Below are positions 24,625 through 39,334 of a DNA stretch of 64,000 nucleotides, piece after piece. The stretch covers positions 124,001 to 188,000 of the forward strand of contig NOWV01000023.1 in assembly GCA_003344405.1 (NCBI GenBank). Direction: 5' to 3'. Numbering within the stretch: the first letter of the stretch is position 1; each line of letters opens with the position of its first letter. Source of the stretch: Trichoplax sp. H2. Taxonomy: Eukaryota > Placozoa > Uniplacotomia > Trichoplacea. Under the pieces are notes generated by a model. It did no database searches. It saw only the letters and a program-made list of their open reading frames with translations, and had not been told where the DNA came from. The position numbers and the translations under genes were made by a program.

Positions 24625-27600
24625 ATGTTTATTTTAATATTGTATTCCTTCATACTCTTGCTAGGCCTATTCTATTTCCTAGTATAAATCATGGCTTGCA
24701 ACGATAGTATAAATAAGACGGGTACAATCGATAATGCATCGGTAGTCTACAGCTACATCTCCCTACCTGGTATTTCTAAATTGAAATAAATGCTCTTCCA
24801 CTATACAGTAATATCAACTCTTGCTACAGAAATTTTAACTGAACTTTGTCCTTTTAGTTGCCCCTGCTCCTTACTTCGATCCCCCAATTTTGGGGGCTTA
24901 CATGTTGTTTTTTAGTGTTGTTGATAATTCAACCCATTCAGCATTTTCACTTGTTTTTCGATCCATTTTTGATGTTCTATGGCATTGGAAATTGCCATGA
25001 TTCATATCCTCATTCTTATACCATAATCTAATTAGTGTTGTACAATATCCGATAATATTCTAAGCTAGGGCCTAATAGAATTGAGCTTATATTCCATGCT
25101 GTACTGTATATGACAGACCCGATCTTTTGATAGAGGGTCTCTAAATACGAATAATATCAATAAATAATGCACACTACTGTTAAAGGAGTGAAATAAAATT
25201 TCTACATAACATTATTAGGGCTAGGGTTAGGATTAGGATTATTGATTATTACCGTAAGGGTTGGGGAAAAAATCTTGATATGGGAGACTGTATGCAAGAG
25301 TGCTTGTGTACTATAGCATGGACTACTAAATTTTGAACGTCAAAAATTGGAGTAGTCCGTCGCTGTGGTTGCTATACGTAGTGCCGCTGGATATGGTGCC
25401 GGATACATCAATCAGGAATGTAACCTAACAAATCAGAAGTTTAAAAGTGTTGTACACTCACTCCTACCTCCGGTTATGTGGAATATGCCTATGGAGATTG
25501 ATTTCCATAATTCATCAAAGCTGTTGACCAATTTCATATTTCAAATCTTTCCTTTCGCGCGATTCTACTATTTTGCAAGCTACGTCCTGTAATATATAAC
25601 ATCACTATGTACTGTGCTGTCCCTTCAACATTTCTTCATATCACAATAAATTAACTTATTTAGAAGCATCATTGCATCCTTGATGGCCATGGTAGTGACA
25701 GACTCAGCGTACTATACGATTGAAAATATTAGCAAACAATTGCAATTTTAAGTTGCGCAATGATTACTACACTTGACTAATATAATCAAGCTGTAATTAA
25801 CTGTGCAATATAGTGATGTATACTACTTACGAGTATGTCCTGCACCAACGCACGCAGATTAACTCAACTCTCTCCGTTTTATTTTAAGAAATGGCAAAAC
25901 TGAATTTTAATTTCTGCATTGCCTATAATGAATTACTTTACAGCCCATGTTAACTTTCTAATATGGTGTTACGTCTAGGTTGATAAAAAATGCACTCGCA
26001 ATGGTGGTGAATTGGTTGGAGAAGTGTTAAAGGTACGTTAAACTATATAAATGCGCCCTTGAGATTGCCTTTTGAATTAAATAGAACAAATAATTATAAT
26101 AATTATTAATCAAACGGATGTTATAACGTATTATGTAATCTCGTTAGTGACGAGTACTTGAATTACAATTCTTCCTTTGATATCAAAGCAAGCAGTACAT
26201 AACCTAATGTTCTGCATGTACTTGAGATACTTCTAATCTGTTGTACTTGCTTGCATAGAAGAAACGATCATGTAGGAGGATATCGATGATAAACCTCATG
26301 ACACTGGATAATGTGTAATCCTGTAGCAATTTTTACTTTGACATTATAGCAAATTCGCAAGTAATTGTAATTGCAATAATATTAAGGAACGTACACATAA
26401 GAATGGATTAATAAAAATTACAAGTAGATACTACAGTAATATGGCGTATCCTTTCCTACAGTATTTCAGTGAGAGAAATCAATAAATTGTCCATCTAATT
26501 CTTTACAACTAGTTTTATCGCTTACTATCACTATTTTAATATATTGTTTTAAATTTAGCGTTAGCAGCGATAAAACCCAATACAGGTATTACTTACTGTA
26601 GATTAATTCACGCAGCATGAAAGCTTTATATGATTTTATAAATAAAAGCTTATACAAATCGTTGTTACTACTCACGCGCCGTTGCACTTTAAAGACTAAC
26701 TAAGGATATATTTCATAACCGACACCTATTTCAATGATTCTTCATAAGGCACATGGTATCAAGTTCGTATTTACGCTATGTGGTGGCCATATTTCACCCG
26801 TTCTTGTAGCTTGTGAACGTCTAGGGATAAGAGTGATCGATGTCCGCCATGAGGTTAGCTTTACTATGGAATTAAAGTAAATAGCGTTTGTATCGTTTTA
26901 TAATTTTACAATCTCACCAATATCTTAAAAATGTCATGTTAATTAATTTTAACATACTGTACGCGTATAACTCTCATCATGATGTCACAGGTTACGACAA
27001 TCTATGCTGCTGATGCCGTTGCAAGAATGTCAGGTGTAGTTGGTGTTGGAATTGTAACTGCTGGACCAGGTTTGTCAAACAGGAGTTGGTTAGAGCTACG
27101 ATAATGTATGAATAAGAACCCTAATTATCTGGCCAATACAAATATTTCATTTTGTATCTATTTTGCAATCGCTATAGGTGTCACAAATACTATTACTGCT
27201 ATAAAAAATGCTCAAATGGCAGAATCCCCTGTTTTACTCATAGGAGGTGCCGCAGCGACGTTACTTAAGGTAGCACACAAAATTATCATCGTTATCTGTT
27301 TGCAAAAAGTTAACGCTATGTAGGTGTGCTGTTGTAGATTGCGTAGCAAGACGATACTAACTTTATCAACCCATTACACACAATAGGGTCGTGGATCTCT
27401 ACAAGATATTGATCAAATGTCCTTGTTTAAGCCTCTCTGCAAATATACTGCTACCGTAGAAAAGTATTAGCAATTTAATCGTCATCTTGGGAATTAATGA
27501 CATGCATAACAATGTTAAAAGTTGTACAAAAGCAAAATTCTAACGTTGTATTTGTATTTACTGTAAAGAGTTCGTGAAATAGTACCAACGCTTAGGCGTG

Positions 27601-30046
27601 CAATTTATGAAGCTGCCTCAGGAATACCAGGTACAAATCTCATGTACAAAATGAACTCATAAATTGGTTACTGATCAGAATACAACTAGCACTATTTTTA
27701 TATTCTCAATCGTGTGTCGTTAAATGCAATTAATTTCTCTTCTGAAGGCCCCGTCTTCGTAGAATTACCGATTGATATTTTATACTCCTATCCGTCGGTA
27801 TCGACTGAGTTTGTTGGAAAGGTTAACGCATTGATTTATTTTGCATTACAAACTTTTATCTTGTCAACTATAAATGTAGTAGATATTTGAGAAAGTTAAC
27901 AAAAATTTTTCTCATTTATCCAATATTGTAGAGTTCGGATAACGGATTGCTTGCGAGATTACTTCGTTGGTCAGATTCAAATTTACCTGCATTTGATAAT
28001 AACGAAACATATGCATAAAAAGTAATCATGTAATAATTAAACTATATAGGTATCTTTTAAACCATGTAAATGGTTTATTCGCTGGGGCCTTTACTCAACG
28101 AAACTGCGAACCCATTCCTCCAAAGATTACAATGCCTTCCAACCGTCAAAGTATTGATTTGAATATAATACGAAGCGATCATTCTTACTAACAAGCGGAA
28201 TATATCTAACCTTGTAATATTTGCCTAATATTTGGTTCATGTTTTCTTTAGTACAATCAGCAGTAGAGATTGTGTCTCGCGCAAAGAAACCGGTCATATT
28301 ATTAGGTAGTCAAACAACTTTACCTCCAGTTCCCGCGAATGATGTTAAAACCGCTCTAGAAGTAATTATTCTAACGACATTGTAATCACTGCTAACTATA
28401 TTCATACAATATTTTACTAATTAATCATGTAAAGTAAAGCATTTGCGTTGTCCTTTCAAATAGTCATTGGGGATCCCTTGCTTTCTTGGCGGTATGTCTC
28501 GCGGCTTATTAGGACGAAAAAATCCCATTCATATACGACAGCAGAGACGTCAAGCTGTTCATGAAGCGGATGTTGTTATTTTAGCTGGTAATTTCCCTAA
28601 GAAATGTATTATAGTCACCATAGATGACGACAATACTCTTCAATAATTATGCAGTATAATCACCACCAAGATATGATAGATAGCAACATATTCATACTAA
28701 AGACCCCCAAATATAGTTGCTTTACTATGTGCATTTTATCTTTTCAAAAAATAGGAGCTGTATGTGACTTTCGATTAAATTATGGTAGAATACTTAATAA
28801 AAAATCCAAGATAATAGCTGTCAATCGTAACATAGAACTCCTTTACTTGGTATTAAACTCGCTTATTGTTATTAGTCCCAAATTAATATGGAAAAATAAT
28901 ACTAATTAACTATTATTGATTTTGCTCTAAAAGAATTCGCCTGCGTTTTGGTCACCTACTGTGGGTATAGAAGGTCAGCCCTAAACGGATTACTAATATG
29001 ACGTATGTTATATTGGGTAACATCAGTTGATTGAATAACCGCTATAAATATTATTTGCAATAGGTGATGTTGGTACCTTTGTCTTGAAATTATGTGATCG
29101 CTTGAAAGGTTATAAATGTCCATCGGATTGGCTTGAAACCCTGAGGCAACGTGATGCAGAAAAAGAAAACAAAAACTTAGAAATGGCAAAACAACCAACT
29201 ACTCAACACCTGAATCCTATAAAAGTCCTATACCAATTAGAAGAGTGCTTAGATGATAATAGCATATTAGTTGCTGATGGAGGCGACTTTGTTGGTACTG
29301 CTGCATATGTGTTACGGTAATTTTTTAACGCACAATTTTTTTTATCATCAATCACGCGATTGAATGAGTTCGCTTAACGTTTGTTCGTTTATTTAAAGAC
29401 CTCGTGGACCTCTAACATGGTTAGATCCCGGCCCATTCGGTACCTTAGGCGTCGGTGGCGGTTTCGCGTTGGGAGCTAAGCTTTGTCGACCTGATGCAGA
29501 AGTTTGGATAATATATGGTGATGGCTCTTCAGCTTATAGTATTGCAGAGTTCGATACTTGTTATAGACATAAGGTAAGAAGATGATATCCTGAATAAAAA
29601 ACTTTACACTTACAACCTAGTTTACAATATCGCAAAGACTTAAGTAACGTTGAAATGACTAGGCCCCTGTGTTAGCAATCATCGGCAATGATGCAGCCTG
29701 GTCACAAATCAAGAGAGACCAAGTACCACTACTTGGTAGTGGTGTTGCGTGCGACTTGCTTGTAAGTTTTCAGTAATAATCGCATCGTATATTACATCAC
29801 AGTAACGTATGATTCAGTTTACATTTTATTTACTAACGATATCCTATGCAAATCTTTCAGTTTTCGGATTATCATACGATAGCAAAGGGCTACGGAGGCG
29901 TTGGATTTAGAATTGATAGTTCTAATGGCGATGAAGCCATTTCTATAATCAAGCAAGCTCAGGCTGCTGCTAAGGAAGGAAAACCGGCTGTTTTGAATGT
30001 CCTTGTTGGTCGTACTAAATTTCGTGAAGGATCAATCTCTATTTAA
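24625..30046 (+). CDS. ILVBL: ILVBL / 2-hydroxyacyl-CoA lyase 2, ThDP-dependent
   Basis: Exons 24625-24681 (tentative), 25979-26032, 26749-26853, 26991-27069, 27178-27269, 27387-27463, 27569-27630, 27748-27821, 27932-27969, 28050-28150, 28252-28361, 28464-28587, 28755-28849, 28934-28973, 29064-29316, 29399-29573, 29663-29761 and 29861-30046 give 606 residues; human ILVBL is about 632. The proposed first exon is a hydrophobic anchor ([19 protein letters not shown]), matching the N-terminal membrane segment of the family and joining in phase to [10 protein letters not shown]. The ThDP-enzyme hallmarks are present: [12 protein letters not shown], the catalytic Glu in [17 protein letters not shown], and the cofactor motif YGDGSSAYS ... 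GNDAAW. In animals ILVBL/HACL2 is an ER enzyme cleaving 2-hydroxyacyl-CoA in fatty-acid alpha-oxidation (phytosphingosine degradation). Only exon 1 is uncertain, because of the 1.3-kb intron and weak start context. Confidence 0.95.
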
Positions 30047-32731
30047 GTTGTACTGTAGGGACACTATCAATTGATTTCGCTAACCAACTCTATGTATTTC
30101 TGTTTCTTAATGTTTTGATTGCAATTTTAGCTCCTTAAATTATGTTAGCGATTTCCGATAAAGCACTAGAAAATATATCTGCGTTTAGCCTTGTGACTTT
30201 TGGTGATAATAATATCGCTATCATGTATTATAGCCCTCGATGATAATTGTTCAGCATAGATCAGTTGTTACATTTTATATTCCAATTATTTGTAGCCATG
30301 CAATAGTTTATTTTCTACTACAACAGGGTAACGTCAATACAGGTCATGTTCCGTATACAATGCTGAAACACAGTTTCATCATAATATCAATCTACAGTAC
30401 TCGTAATTTGACTTTAAGGTATCGATTTTGGAGGATAGGCCGGATTATGATATGCAAATCAGGAATATATTCGTTCAAAGTTAATCAATACGAAATTGAT
30501 GCGTATTTATATAGAACAATAATAAATACATCACTCAATACTAATTGCAAAAATTTCGAGAATGTATATCGATTTCCTGTTCTTTTCTATCAATGATGAT
30601 ATAATTTATAGTTTGTCGTTTCGAAGTGCATCAGTTTAGGCTAAATTATAATTTCTTGTAATGGCTTGTAAAACAATTGCTATGATGAATGATTGTATTG
30701 CTCCTAATAAGCGCCTGTCTATCAAGAATTAGAAGCTAATAAATATCCTTTTGTATATGCATTACCAGTATAAAAAAAATATATGGTATCTGTTCAAGCA
30801 TTGTGTTAAAGTAACAACGACTTCATACGGCGATTATTCTGGTATCAACGCCTGTTGACGTAAGTATTAGCTAATATCGATAAGTGATATGATACGCACG
30901 CAGACGACTTGAATTTCCTGTACGTTATTTATTACCATCTAGAGCTTAATGCGATACTTCGCAATCATAACTATTTGCTGTTGTGTCGATTTAACTAACT
31001 ACAGTACATGCTCAACTTTATTGAGCTGTTTAAAAAAGTTAAATTGGAATGAACGATATGGCAAATAATTTAAAGATTCAGCAGTAAATTACTATAAAGC
31101 TGATGCAAATTACCACTATCCTTTGATAACATATTTAAAGCTTTCCAGAAACTCAAAGACCTTAAGTATGACTGCAATTTTAAATTCGTTATCTATTTAC
31201 ATGATGAATATTTACCCTTTAGTTAGACACTTAACTGAGGAACATTACTAGCTAAATTATTATCGTGATTAAAGTCTTCATCACTGGTGGGGAAGTTACT
31301 AGTAATACTTATTATAATTATTATCAAATCGGTAATACTATAAGTCGCATAGATTATGTCTCCAGGTGTTAAATTGCTGTATTATACAAGTATAAATATC
31401 CGATGAGATTATATGACTCAATCGCATTAAATACCATTTAAGTATAATTAGGAAATAACACTTTGTCGTCTACTGCTATCAATCGTTCTTTAAAAGTTAT
31501 TAGTACCTCTTGCAGGTTGAGAGAAATCCGAAATACATCGCACATCTGCTCTCTCTACTAAAACACATGCAGTAATCTTATAATTAGATACTTAAGTTTA
31601 CTATATCAGTCAATACTATTTAAGAAATAATTCGTTATTAGATTTGATCTACTTCAGCTATTTTGAAGAGTCGAAGTATTATACAACAACAATGCTTATC
31701 ATTAACGTTGTAAGGTTTATAATTTTAAAAATTGTATCATAAATAAGTTTAATAAGAAATAGACATAACATATGCTATAAAATGATATTTATGAATTATA
31801 ATATACGCGTATATATCTGATATTTTTAAGCGCAGTTGTTCTACATAAATGAAAATTCTTTTGCATCTCGGATTGGTGTAGTAGTACCATATATCCGGAA
31901 TTGATAAATCATACCGTTATCTATTATAGATAGCAATCAGTACGAATAGTTATGTACACGTTAGTAATACGAATAGTCATAGCTATACTCTCATAATGCA
32001 ATAGATATGCTTAATAAAATAAGAATTTATGCGCTGTCCTTGTTCATGACATATCTAATGTATAGAATATAATAATATGATGTCACAAAAACGTTGCAAA
32101 CATCGGTTAAAAAAATATAACCCGGTTAAAAGATCATATCGTACGGATAGATATGTTTTTTAAAAAGCTAACTATTATACTTATAGCCTGTGATATTTTC
32201 CAATAGAGTATATCCAATTGATGATATCGTTTACATTCCTAACTTATTGGAATATGATCACTTGTCTTGCGAAGCCATACACTTATAGTTATCTAAGCCT
32301 AAGTAATGTTTAACGAGGATAAAATATGTATATATACTGTATAGCAATTTAAGTTATAGATCAATACTGTATATCAAAGATAAAGTATACAAAACGAAGT
32401 TTACAGATAATACTTCATTCAAAAGCGATATACTAATGATATCTAATATGGTAATAACAAAATAAATATCAAATTAATTGAAAAATATGATAAAATGGAT
32501 ATAGTCATAGTCCTCCTATTATCAAAGCAAACTTTAACGCTTCAAGCTTAGCGATAGATAATTAATTGGAAAATAATGCGTTTTCATCAAAGCTATGGCT
32601 TGTAAAATCAACATTGCTCATTATTAATTTTATTTCAAAGCAAAATTGTTAGACTTATGCTTTTATAGATATACAGTCAACATCGTTATCAAATAACAAA
32701 TTGTATTCCAAAGTAATGAATAAATTGCCAC
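30047..32731. other. Long AT-rich intergenic stretch, nothing recognised
   Basis: No frame longer than chance with a recognisable product, no tandem array, no RNA gene. It follows the ILVBL stop codon and lies at the 3' end of the convergent Tuba-like gene, so it may hold unrecognised terminal exons or the 3' UTR of that gene. Confidence 0.5.
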
Positions 32732-35700
32732 CTGAATCCTAGACGACTTAGTCATCAAGAAAAGGTTTGCGATCTTCTTACGTATTTCTTCATATATAGA
32801 AATATTAAAAATAGTTTTAGGATCTTGAAAAGAAAGAAACGTTACGGTAATCTATTTTAATATTTACCCTGGAGTTCGCTACTTTAGTATTCGTCAGATA
32901 ACTACGAGATAGAGTGGGAACAAAACTACCAGGTACGAAGCTTAAATAACTCAAACGTTCAATTGTTGGAGTTGCCCTATACACATACTCATTTACAATC
33001 TGATCACTACCACCAAACGAAGGCTAGAGAAATAAGAAAGACATGACGTAAGTACAAATGCGACTAATATATAATTTCCAGAATCAACGAATCAACTATA
33101 TTTTCTCTAACCAATGCTAGGACCATTTCATGCAATTCCTTCATCTTTTTTGCTAATTGTTTATTAGACCATATATAGCATGCAACAGCTATATTAACAG
33201 CTTCGACGACCTTGCTAGTAAAACGGGGTAATTCTTCCAGTAGGTGAGATTTGAGAGCGTTATAATCGGCTTCTGCTGTTTCGAGTTGGGCTTTGATCTG
33301 ATCATTTATTATAGTAATTTCTTAATTAGGAATGAATTTCTGAAGTGTTGAAAATTCTTTAAGATTTTTGTAACTAGAACATAGACGTACCGTTTTCAGC
33401 TTATCAGCATCCTTAGTCTTTTCTATTTTCGGTAAAAGATTGTCAAAATCTAACTTTTTATCAGCGCATTTCTTAATCAATTTCTGTGGATTGCTAAACT
33501 GAGCCAATATTTCGTTTAAGGTATGAATGACTCTTTTTTTTATATATGAAACCTTATTAATAGAATACAGAAATAACTGCATTTTAGTTTCAGTAAATAT
33601 AGACCAATTTTATTACAATTCTAAAAGATCCACTTACATTCTCTGGGGATAGCACATCAGAGAATTCTTTTAAAGCGGCTATTAGCTGCTTATATAAGGA
33701 TGATTCAATATCACCTTCATATAAGTTGCTTATAGTCTTACAAAATGAATTGCAAGCTTCAGAGCTTTCCTACAACATTGCGCAATGATTAAAGGTAAAT
33801 GATTCTTGATAGATTGGCAATACTTTTTCTTTAATGATGAATTACCTTCATTCGCGACAGATAACTTTTAATAGATCGCACAAATCTTCTTATATAATTT
33901 TCCAATTCTTTGAGTATTCTAACTTCTTCATTATACACACCATCATTGGTCTAATCATAGTAAATTTAAATTTGTTACTTTTTCAGTGCAACGGTCGTCT
34001 AAGATTAAAGGGTAACATAATAGACCCTGCAAGGTGGGCCTAAACGTCAATCGTATGGCGTTTAACATATCTCCCGTTACTTCTAAAATGCTATGTGCTA
34101 ATAAAGCTTTACTGACTTTGTTATTGCAGTATAGTATGCTACAAAATGGATCTTACCTGATAAACAAGTCCAGTTTTCTGGATCATTCTCATTCCAACAC
34201 GAACGGCTTTCTTCCTTATAGAATGCGGAAGTTTGCTATATGAACCGTATTCAATCCCAGTTCCACTCTGATACTTTTGAACTATAAATAATAATATCAA
34301 CAGTAAAATAAGTACCCCCAAAGTTACCTTTATCACGCGTAGTTTTATAACTACAAGCAACCTAATTCCTTCTGCCTTTTCTTCTCGTTAATTTTCTTAG
34401 CCACTGATTTAATAGTTTGCAGGGAAATTCCCAAAACTTCTTTATCTGCACCTTCATTTTCAGGCAACGTCTACAAAATACACGGTATTTGTAATACATA
34501 AGCATAAATAAGGCGAATTTATACATTTAATCAACTAATTCTATGTTTATGATAAATATGAAATATGACAATTGAAATATTTCATTACTTGAATCAGCTC
34601 GCCAACCAAGAGAGGATATTTTAACACTCTTTGAACAGGTTTTATCAATAACGATTCCAAGCTCAGACAGTTTACGTATTGCCTAAGTATTAATATTACA
34701 TAAGACGCATCAGCGTACATACTAATTAAGTTAGTTAATATAAATCATGATACGCACAACTGTATAATACCTTGCATTATCCAATAATTCATCGAAATGT
34801 TTCGATAAATCTTCATCCTCCATATACTGTAAAATCATCAATCAGTTAGATAATTCCTAAAACGATTTTATATAGTTGAAGTTTACTTACTTTTTCTAAA
34901 ATACCAATAGAATCAGGGTAATTTTTGCAGTACCGCGAATAAACATCTCCCATTCTCTCAGCATGTGCAATAAAGCAATGCGCTGAAAGTAACAAATATC
35001 CACAGTGAAAACAGTTGTAGTACTGGCATAACAGCAGCGAAAATTAATTACAGCGTTTTATTTTACCTATATTATTATCGATATTGGCAGAAGCTTGCGC
35101 ATCTTTAAGCCCGGCGAATAATTCTTCTGCAAACTCGATTACGTCGTCAAGATTGTTAAATAACACCACATAATTAACTTCTTTTAGAGATTTTGCCTTC
35201 AATGGCTCAAATACTTCATTCAGCAATATTTTTATGTCACGGAGAAATGATTCTTCAGTAGATATTAGTTCATCAACGACTTTTCCATGCTTCTTTAATT
35301 TCGCTTCCCTAAGTTCAGCTTCTTCTTTCTTTAACTTATCTAGTTTCTCTACAAATATAATGATAAGTACAGTTTAAACGTAAGTATTATTCGATTTTGA
35401 TATCCATAGAAAGCCATGAGCATTACCATGTTGCTCTCCAAGTTTGTTATATAAATCTGTCAATTGATCATAGGTATTCCGAACTTCGATTGCAGTAGCA
35501 TCTGAGTTATCACCATCCTGACATATGCTACAGAGTTGTTCATATTTTTCATTTGTAATCTAATGGAAGGGATTAAAATAGTGCTTAAGTTATGGGGATC
35601 GGCAACAAAGTTCCACGATAATAAATGAAAGTAGGCTCCTATCATAATTAATAAGAATGATACCGCAACAATAATTTGAATTTCATCTCTAAGTTACGTA

Positions 35701-37820
35701 CATCGTACTCCTTTTCTAGGTGACTTATTTTATCTAAAACACTATCGATAGTTTCGCATTCTGTTTCTTCTTCTGCATTGCTATCTATAATATTAGGAAT
35801 GATTATAGTGTCAAGAGTAAGTGTTTAATCTGGATTTAGTAGCCAATTTCACCGTAAACCATATAGAAAGCTTACCATCCATTATGGATTCTATATTTAC
35901 ATCTTCATAAATATTCTCAAAACTGTCAGATTTGATCTCTTCATGAGAGTTATAAATAAAATCATATGCATCAACAAAGGAATCATCGGAGCTATCGTTA
36001 TTGCCGGAATCCATGTCGAAGCTTTCATATACATGATCTTCATTATCCGTTTTCATATGAGAAGTAGATTTTACATCTGTGGTATGTGCAACAGTCATGT
36101 TCGAATTGTCAACAGAAGGTACGAAATAAGCCGAATCCGAGGACACCTTAGCATTGTCCTCGGTATATTTTTCAGACGAAATTTCCTCAGGGATTTCCTC
36201 AAGGACTTTGCCAACTGTCAAAAAAATATGCAAAGAATAAGCCACTGATTAATTTATTGTTCTTTATTCGTCAAAGACATATAAGAATCATGTATTAAAA
36301 AGGATCATACCTTGCAAAGACTCGTTATCACTATCCACAATAGTTTCCAATTGTTGGTTACTAGCTACAGTAGAATTTCTGGAACCCATTATAGAAGCCT
36401 GGCTCGAACGACTGAAAGCACTCCTAGCTGCGGATGATGCTGACAACGTGGTGTTCATGGAAAGACCAGAACTTATAATATCGATTTTACCTGCAGGATC
36501 AACTTCAGCAATAGAAGTTGTTGCAATGGTATGTGATCTAAATCTTTCAGCTTGAATCATAGGAACCCTTTCCTTCTTTTTAGGTTTACTTGCACCAATG
36601 TTACCACTTTCCCAACTTTGCCATAAAGAAGCTAAGCTATCAGATCCTTCTTTAGTAGTGTTAATATCATTTGCACGAGCTTCAGATTCTGAGCTCTTCC
36701 GATCTACATTTTGATGGTCATCATGATCTGATTTAGACAGGATATTTTGTGAAGAGCTTTGTGTCGGCACCCTAGAATTTGCTGGACTGCTGTCTTGATG
36801 GGTTTGTAAATTGGTTGCAACCGTATCATTGTCTTCACTAAGATTAGTACTTAAATTTTGATTATCTTGCTTAATGCCATGATTGAATGATTGAGATTTG
36901 GACACTTTTGAATCTAGTTTGAGTAACTGAGAAGATGTAATCTTTGGTTTTGGTTTCAGAGGTGGTGGAGTACGAGGTTTACCGTCTTCATACAATGTTC
37001 CTGAAAGACCAATTACACTACTTGATTTACTCCTTGGTTCAGGAATAGGTGGTGCATGTCGCTTAACTTTATTAGTGCTTTCAGTATTTAGTGTTGATGC
37101 AGTTGCAGAAGACTGGATCGATATGCTCGTAGAGCCCTCCGTAATAACGGATGTAGTTGATGCTAGTTGCTGATGAGGTGTCGGTACAGGAGGAGCGAAT
37201 TGCTTTTTGACTCTACTTTCACTGTAGGATTTATTTAAACGTTTATTTTGCAATAGGATGGGATCGATCTTGGGTTTGGGTGAAATAGGAGGTTTCTTGA
37301 CTTTTAATTGAGGACTACTAGTCGATTCTGTGGCATGTGGTAAGCTGGAGTCTTTGGTTTGTACATTGGTGTCATCATTATTGTCCACCTTAGATATAGT
37401 CGGTGTTGAAGGTGTCATAGTGTAACCGTTATTATTGTATGAATCGTCATGGTAATCAGTTGTAGCAGTAGGTTGTTGAAAGCTTTCAGCTACAAACGAT
37501 GAAGGAAATATACCATGACGTCCATCCATTTCGCCTCGATACCAATTCTCGTCGATCTGTTCCGTAACAGTAATGACATCCCCTCGTGTGAAGGGTAAAT
37601 CGCCACCAACATCGCCACGGAAATCATCAGTAGCAATAAATTGGGAGGATATTTCTCGAGTGAAACTAACAGGGAAAATTCCAATGTTTTCACCTAATTT
37701 GCCTTTCCACCAATTACTATCTACCTCTTCTAGTATACATATCAAATCACCACATTTAAATGGCAGATCACCTTCATGTTCACCTTGAAATTCAGTAACA
37801 GCTTTAAGCAATGAAGACAT
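32732..37820 (-). CDS. DNMBP: Tuba/DNMBP-like RhoGEF: SH3-SH3-DH-BAR
   Basis: Minus-strand exons: 36311-37820, 35876-36214, 35702-35784, 35427-35559, 35067-35348, 34891-34982, 34771-34826, 34589-34682, 34362-34470, 34157-34281, 33846-33950, 33638-33769, 33391-33576, 33097-33297, then less certain 32906-33023 and 32732-32823. Exon 1 carries two SH3 domains (ALYDF-like AVTEFQGE with WWKGKLGENIGIFP; TDDFRGD with WYRGEMDGRHGIFP) and a Ser/Pro-rich linker with PPIPEPRSK and PPPLKPKPK ligand motifs. A coiled segment precedes the DH domain (ELISTEESFLRDIKILL ... LLIKPVQRVLKYPLLVGELI). The BAR region follows (KLPHSIRKKAVRV; NEEVRILKELENYIRRF; LDFDNLLPKIEKTKD; DYNALKSHLLEELPRF). Vertebrate Tuba has four N-terminal SH3s, activates Cdc42 and links dynamin to N-WASP; only two N-terminal SH3s are seen here, and no C-terminal SH3 exon was found. 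Function is by homology. Confidence 0.9.
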
Positions 37821-39334
37821 AATCAGTAGGCCAAGTATGCTTACATCAAGTACGTCTATCTCTGTCTCTCGACTTGCAATCCGTACAATTCTAATTGATG
37901 AACACAGGTTGTACTGTAGTTAACAACGATTGATACTTCAATTATACAATAATTTGCTTTTGTTGAATAACTATCAAACGCTTTAAACTAGTCCAGACGT
38001 TTATTGAACCAATTCAACGAATAAACACAATTTCAATGAGCCGACCATAAAATGATAATACTGTATTGAATTAAGCCTTCCTTCAATTTTCTTTCACTGT
38101 ACATTGAAAAATTGCACGACATGTAAGAAAGATGGAGGAAATTGCTACGACCATGTCAGCCAATTGATGTAAAATAAAATATTCAACGTCACTTAATCAA
38201 CCCAAGTTACAACAAGTAAAAACAAATACCTTCATTAAAAGCTCTAAAATCAAAGAAGGAATGAAAAAAAATTGGAATTGCTGTCTTTGAAAAAATTGAT
38301 CTTTCAAAGCTCGGAATCACTGGCGTACAGTTAGTTATTAATGGGAGGTAGGAAGGTGCAGAGAGCGTAAAATACCAGCAAGTGAAGTGAAATTTCCATA
38401 CCATACGTACGTCGGGTGTGGATTCTCAGTGAAAATAATATAGAGACCGAACCGTCGTCCACTGTATGGTACTGTATCGTACCGTATCGTAGAATCATTG
38501 ACGTCTCGATGACTGAACCGTTGTTTTATCTCCTTTACAAGGTGACGTACAGGGTCGTGTCTCCAGCCCGTTGAGATATCAGTTTTTTCTTATACTGTAC
38601 ACTGTACAGTTATCTTTACGCCGTAGCCTATCCCAGTCTGGATCGTGCTGTGAACTTATGCATGACTCGATCTCTTGAGTCCGAGATGTACTGTAGGTTG
38701 TTTAATACGCGTCAGCTGGAGCATACTGTCGTCGCATACGGAACTGTAACTACCGTGCAACACGATACTGAGGGTGAGTGACCGTAGTGTGTTGATGACT
38801 CCATACTGCTGTACTGTACACTGTACAGTAGTTCATACGGTACTGTACATGTACAGTGTACCATTCCATTATGTCACTTTCGGGCAATATTTTTCTTTAA
38901 AAATACAGTAAAGCTATAATAGAATGATATATTTGGTTGATGGAGAGATTCTGAAAGATCTGAATCTGGTAAAGTTAGAAAGTTAAACTTGCTTTTAAGT
39001 CCATAAATAATGAAAGTATCACTGACCGTTACTGTACAGTATATCCCCGTTTATGAATGATCTACACCAGTATTAATCAGCATTTGGTTATTAAGATTAC
39101 TGGTTGATGCTTTTCAAAGTGACAAAATACTTTGATACACACTGCATGTTGACATAACAGTACAATGCGTCGTACGTCGCAAGACAAATGACGGTCAATG
39201 AGTTAACGAGTGAAGAATGAGCACACTTCCGTATCGATTCAGATGCGATCCGGTTGTGGGCCATGCCATGTTTGTTTGCGATGATTGCAGCAATTTTCCA
39301 ACCATATAAATATCGCTTAGTACACCCACAGAAA
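37821..39334. other. Upstream flank of the Tuba-like gene with a palindrome cluster
   Basis: No supported gene. Between about 38455 and 38905 GTACTGTAC-type self-complementary words are frequent (tactgtacactgtacag near 38597; gtactgtacactgtacag near 38813; ggtactgtacatgtacag near 38838). Confidence 0.55.

Noticed and set aside
32823-32867. A 44-bp intron in the Tuba-like gene following AGG at 32868
   Set aside because: It is shorter than any other intron here (minimum about 70 bp) and breaks the frame of the next exon; an upstream donor at 32906 fits in phase.
33960-34130. Possible extra exon of the Tuba-like gene
   Set aside because: Every acceptor here gives a stop or wrong phase, while direct joining of 34157 to 33950 is in phase and aligns with the BAR domain without a gap.
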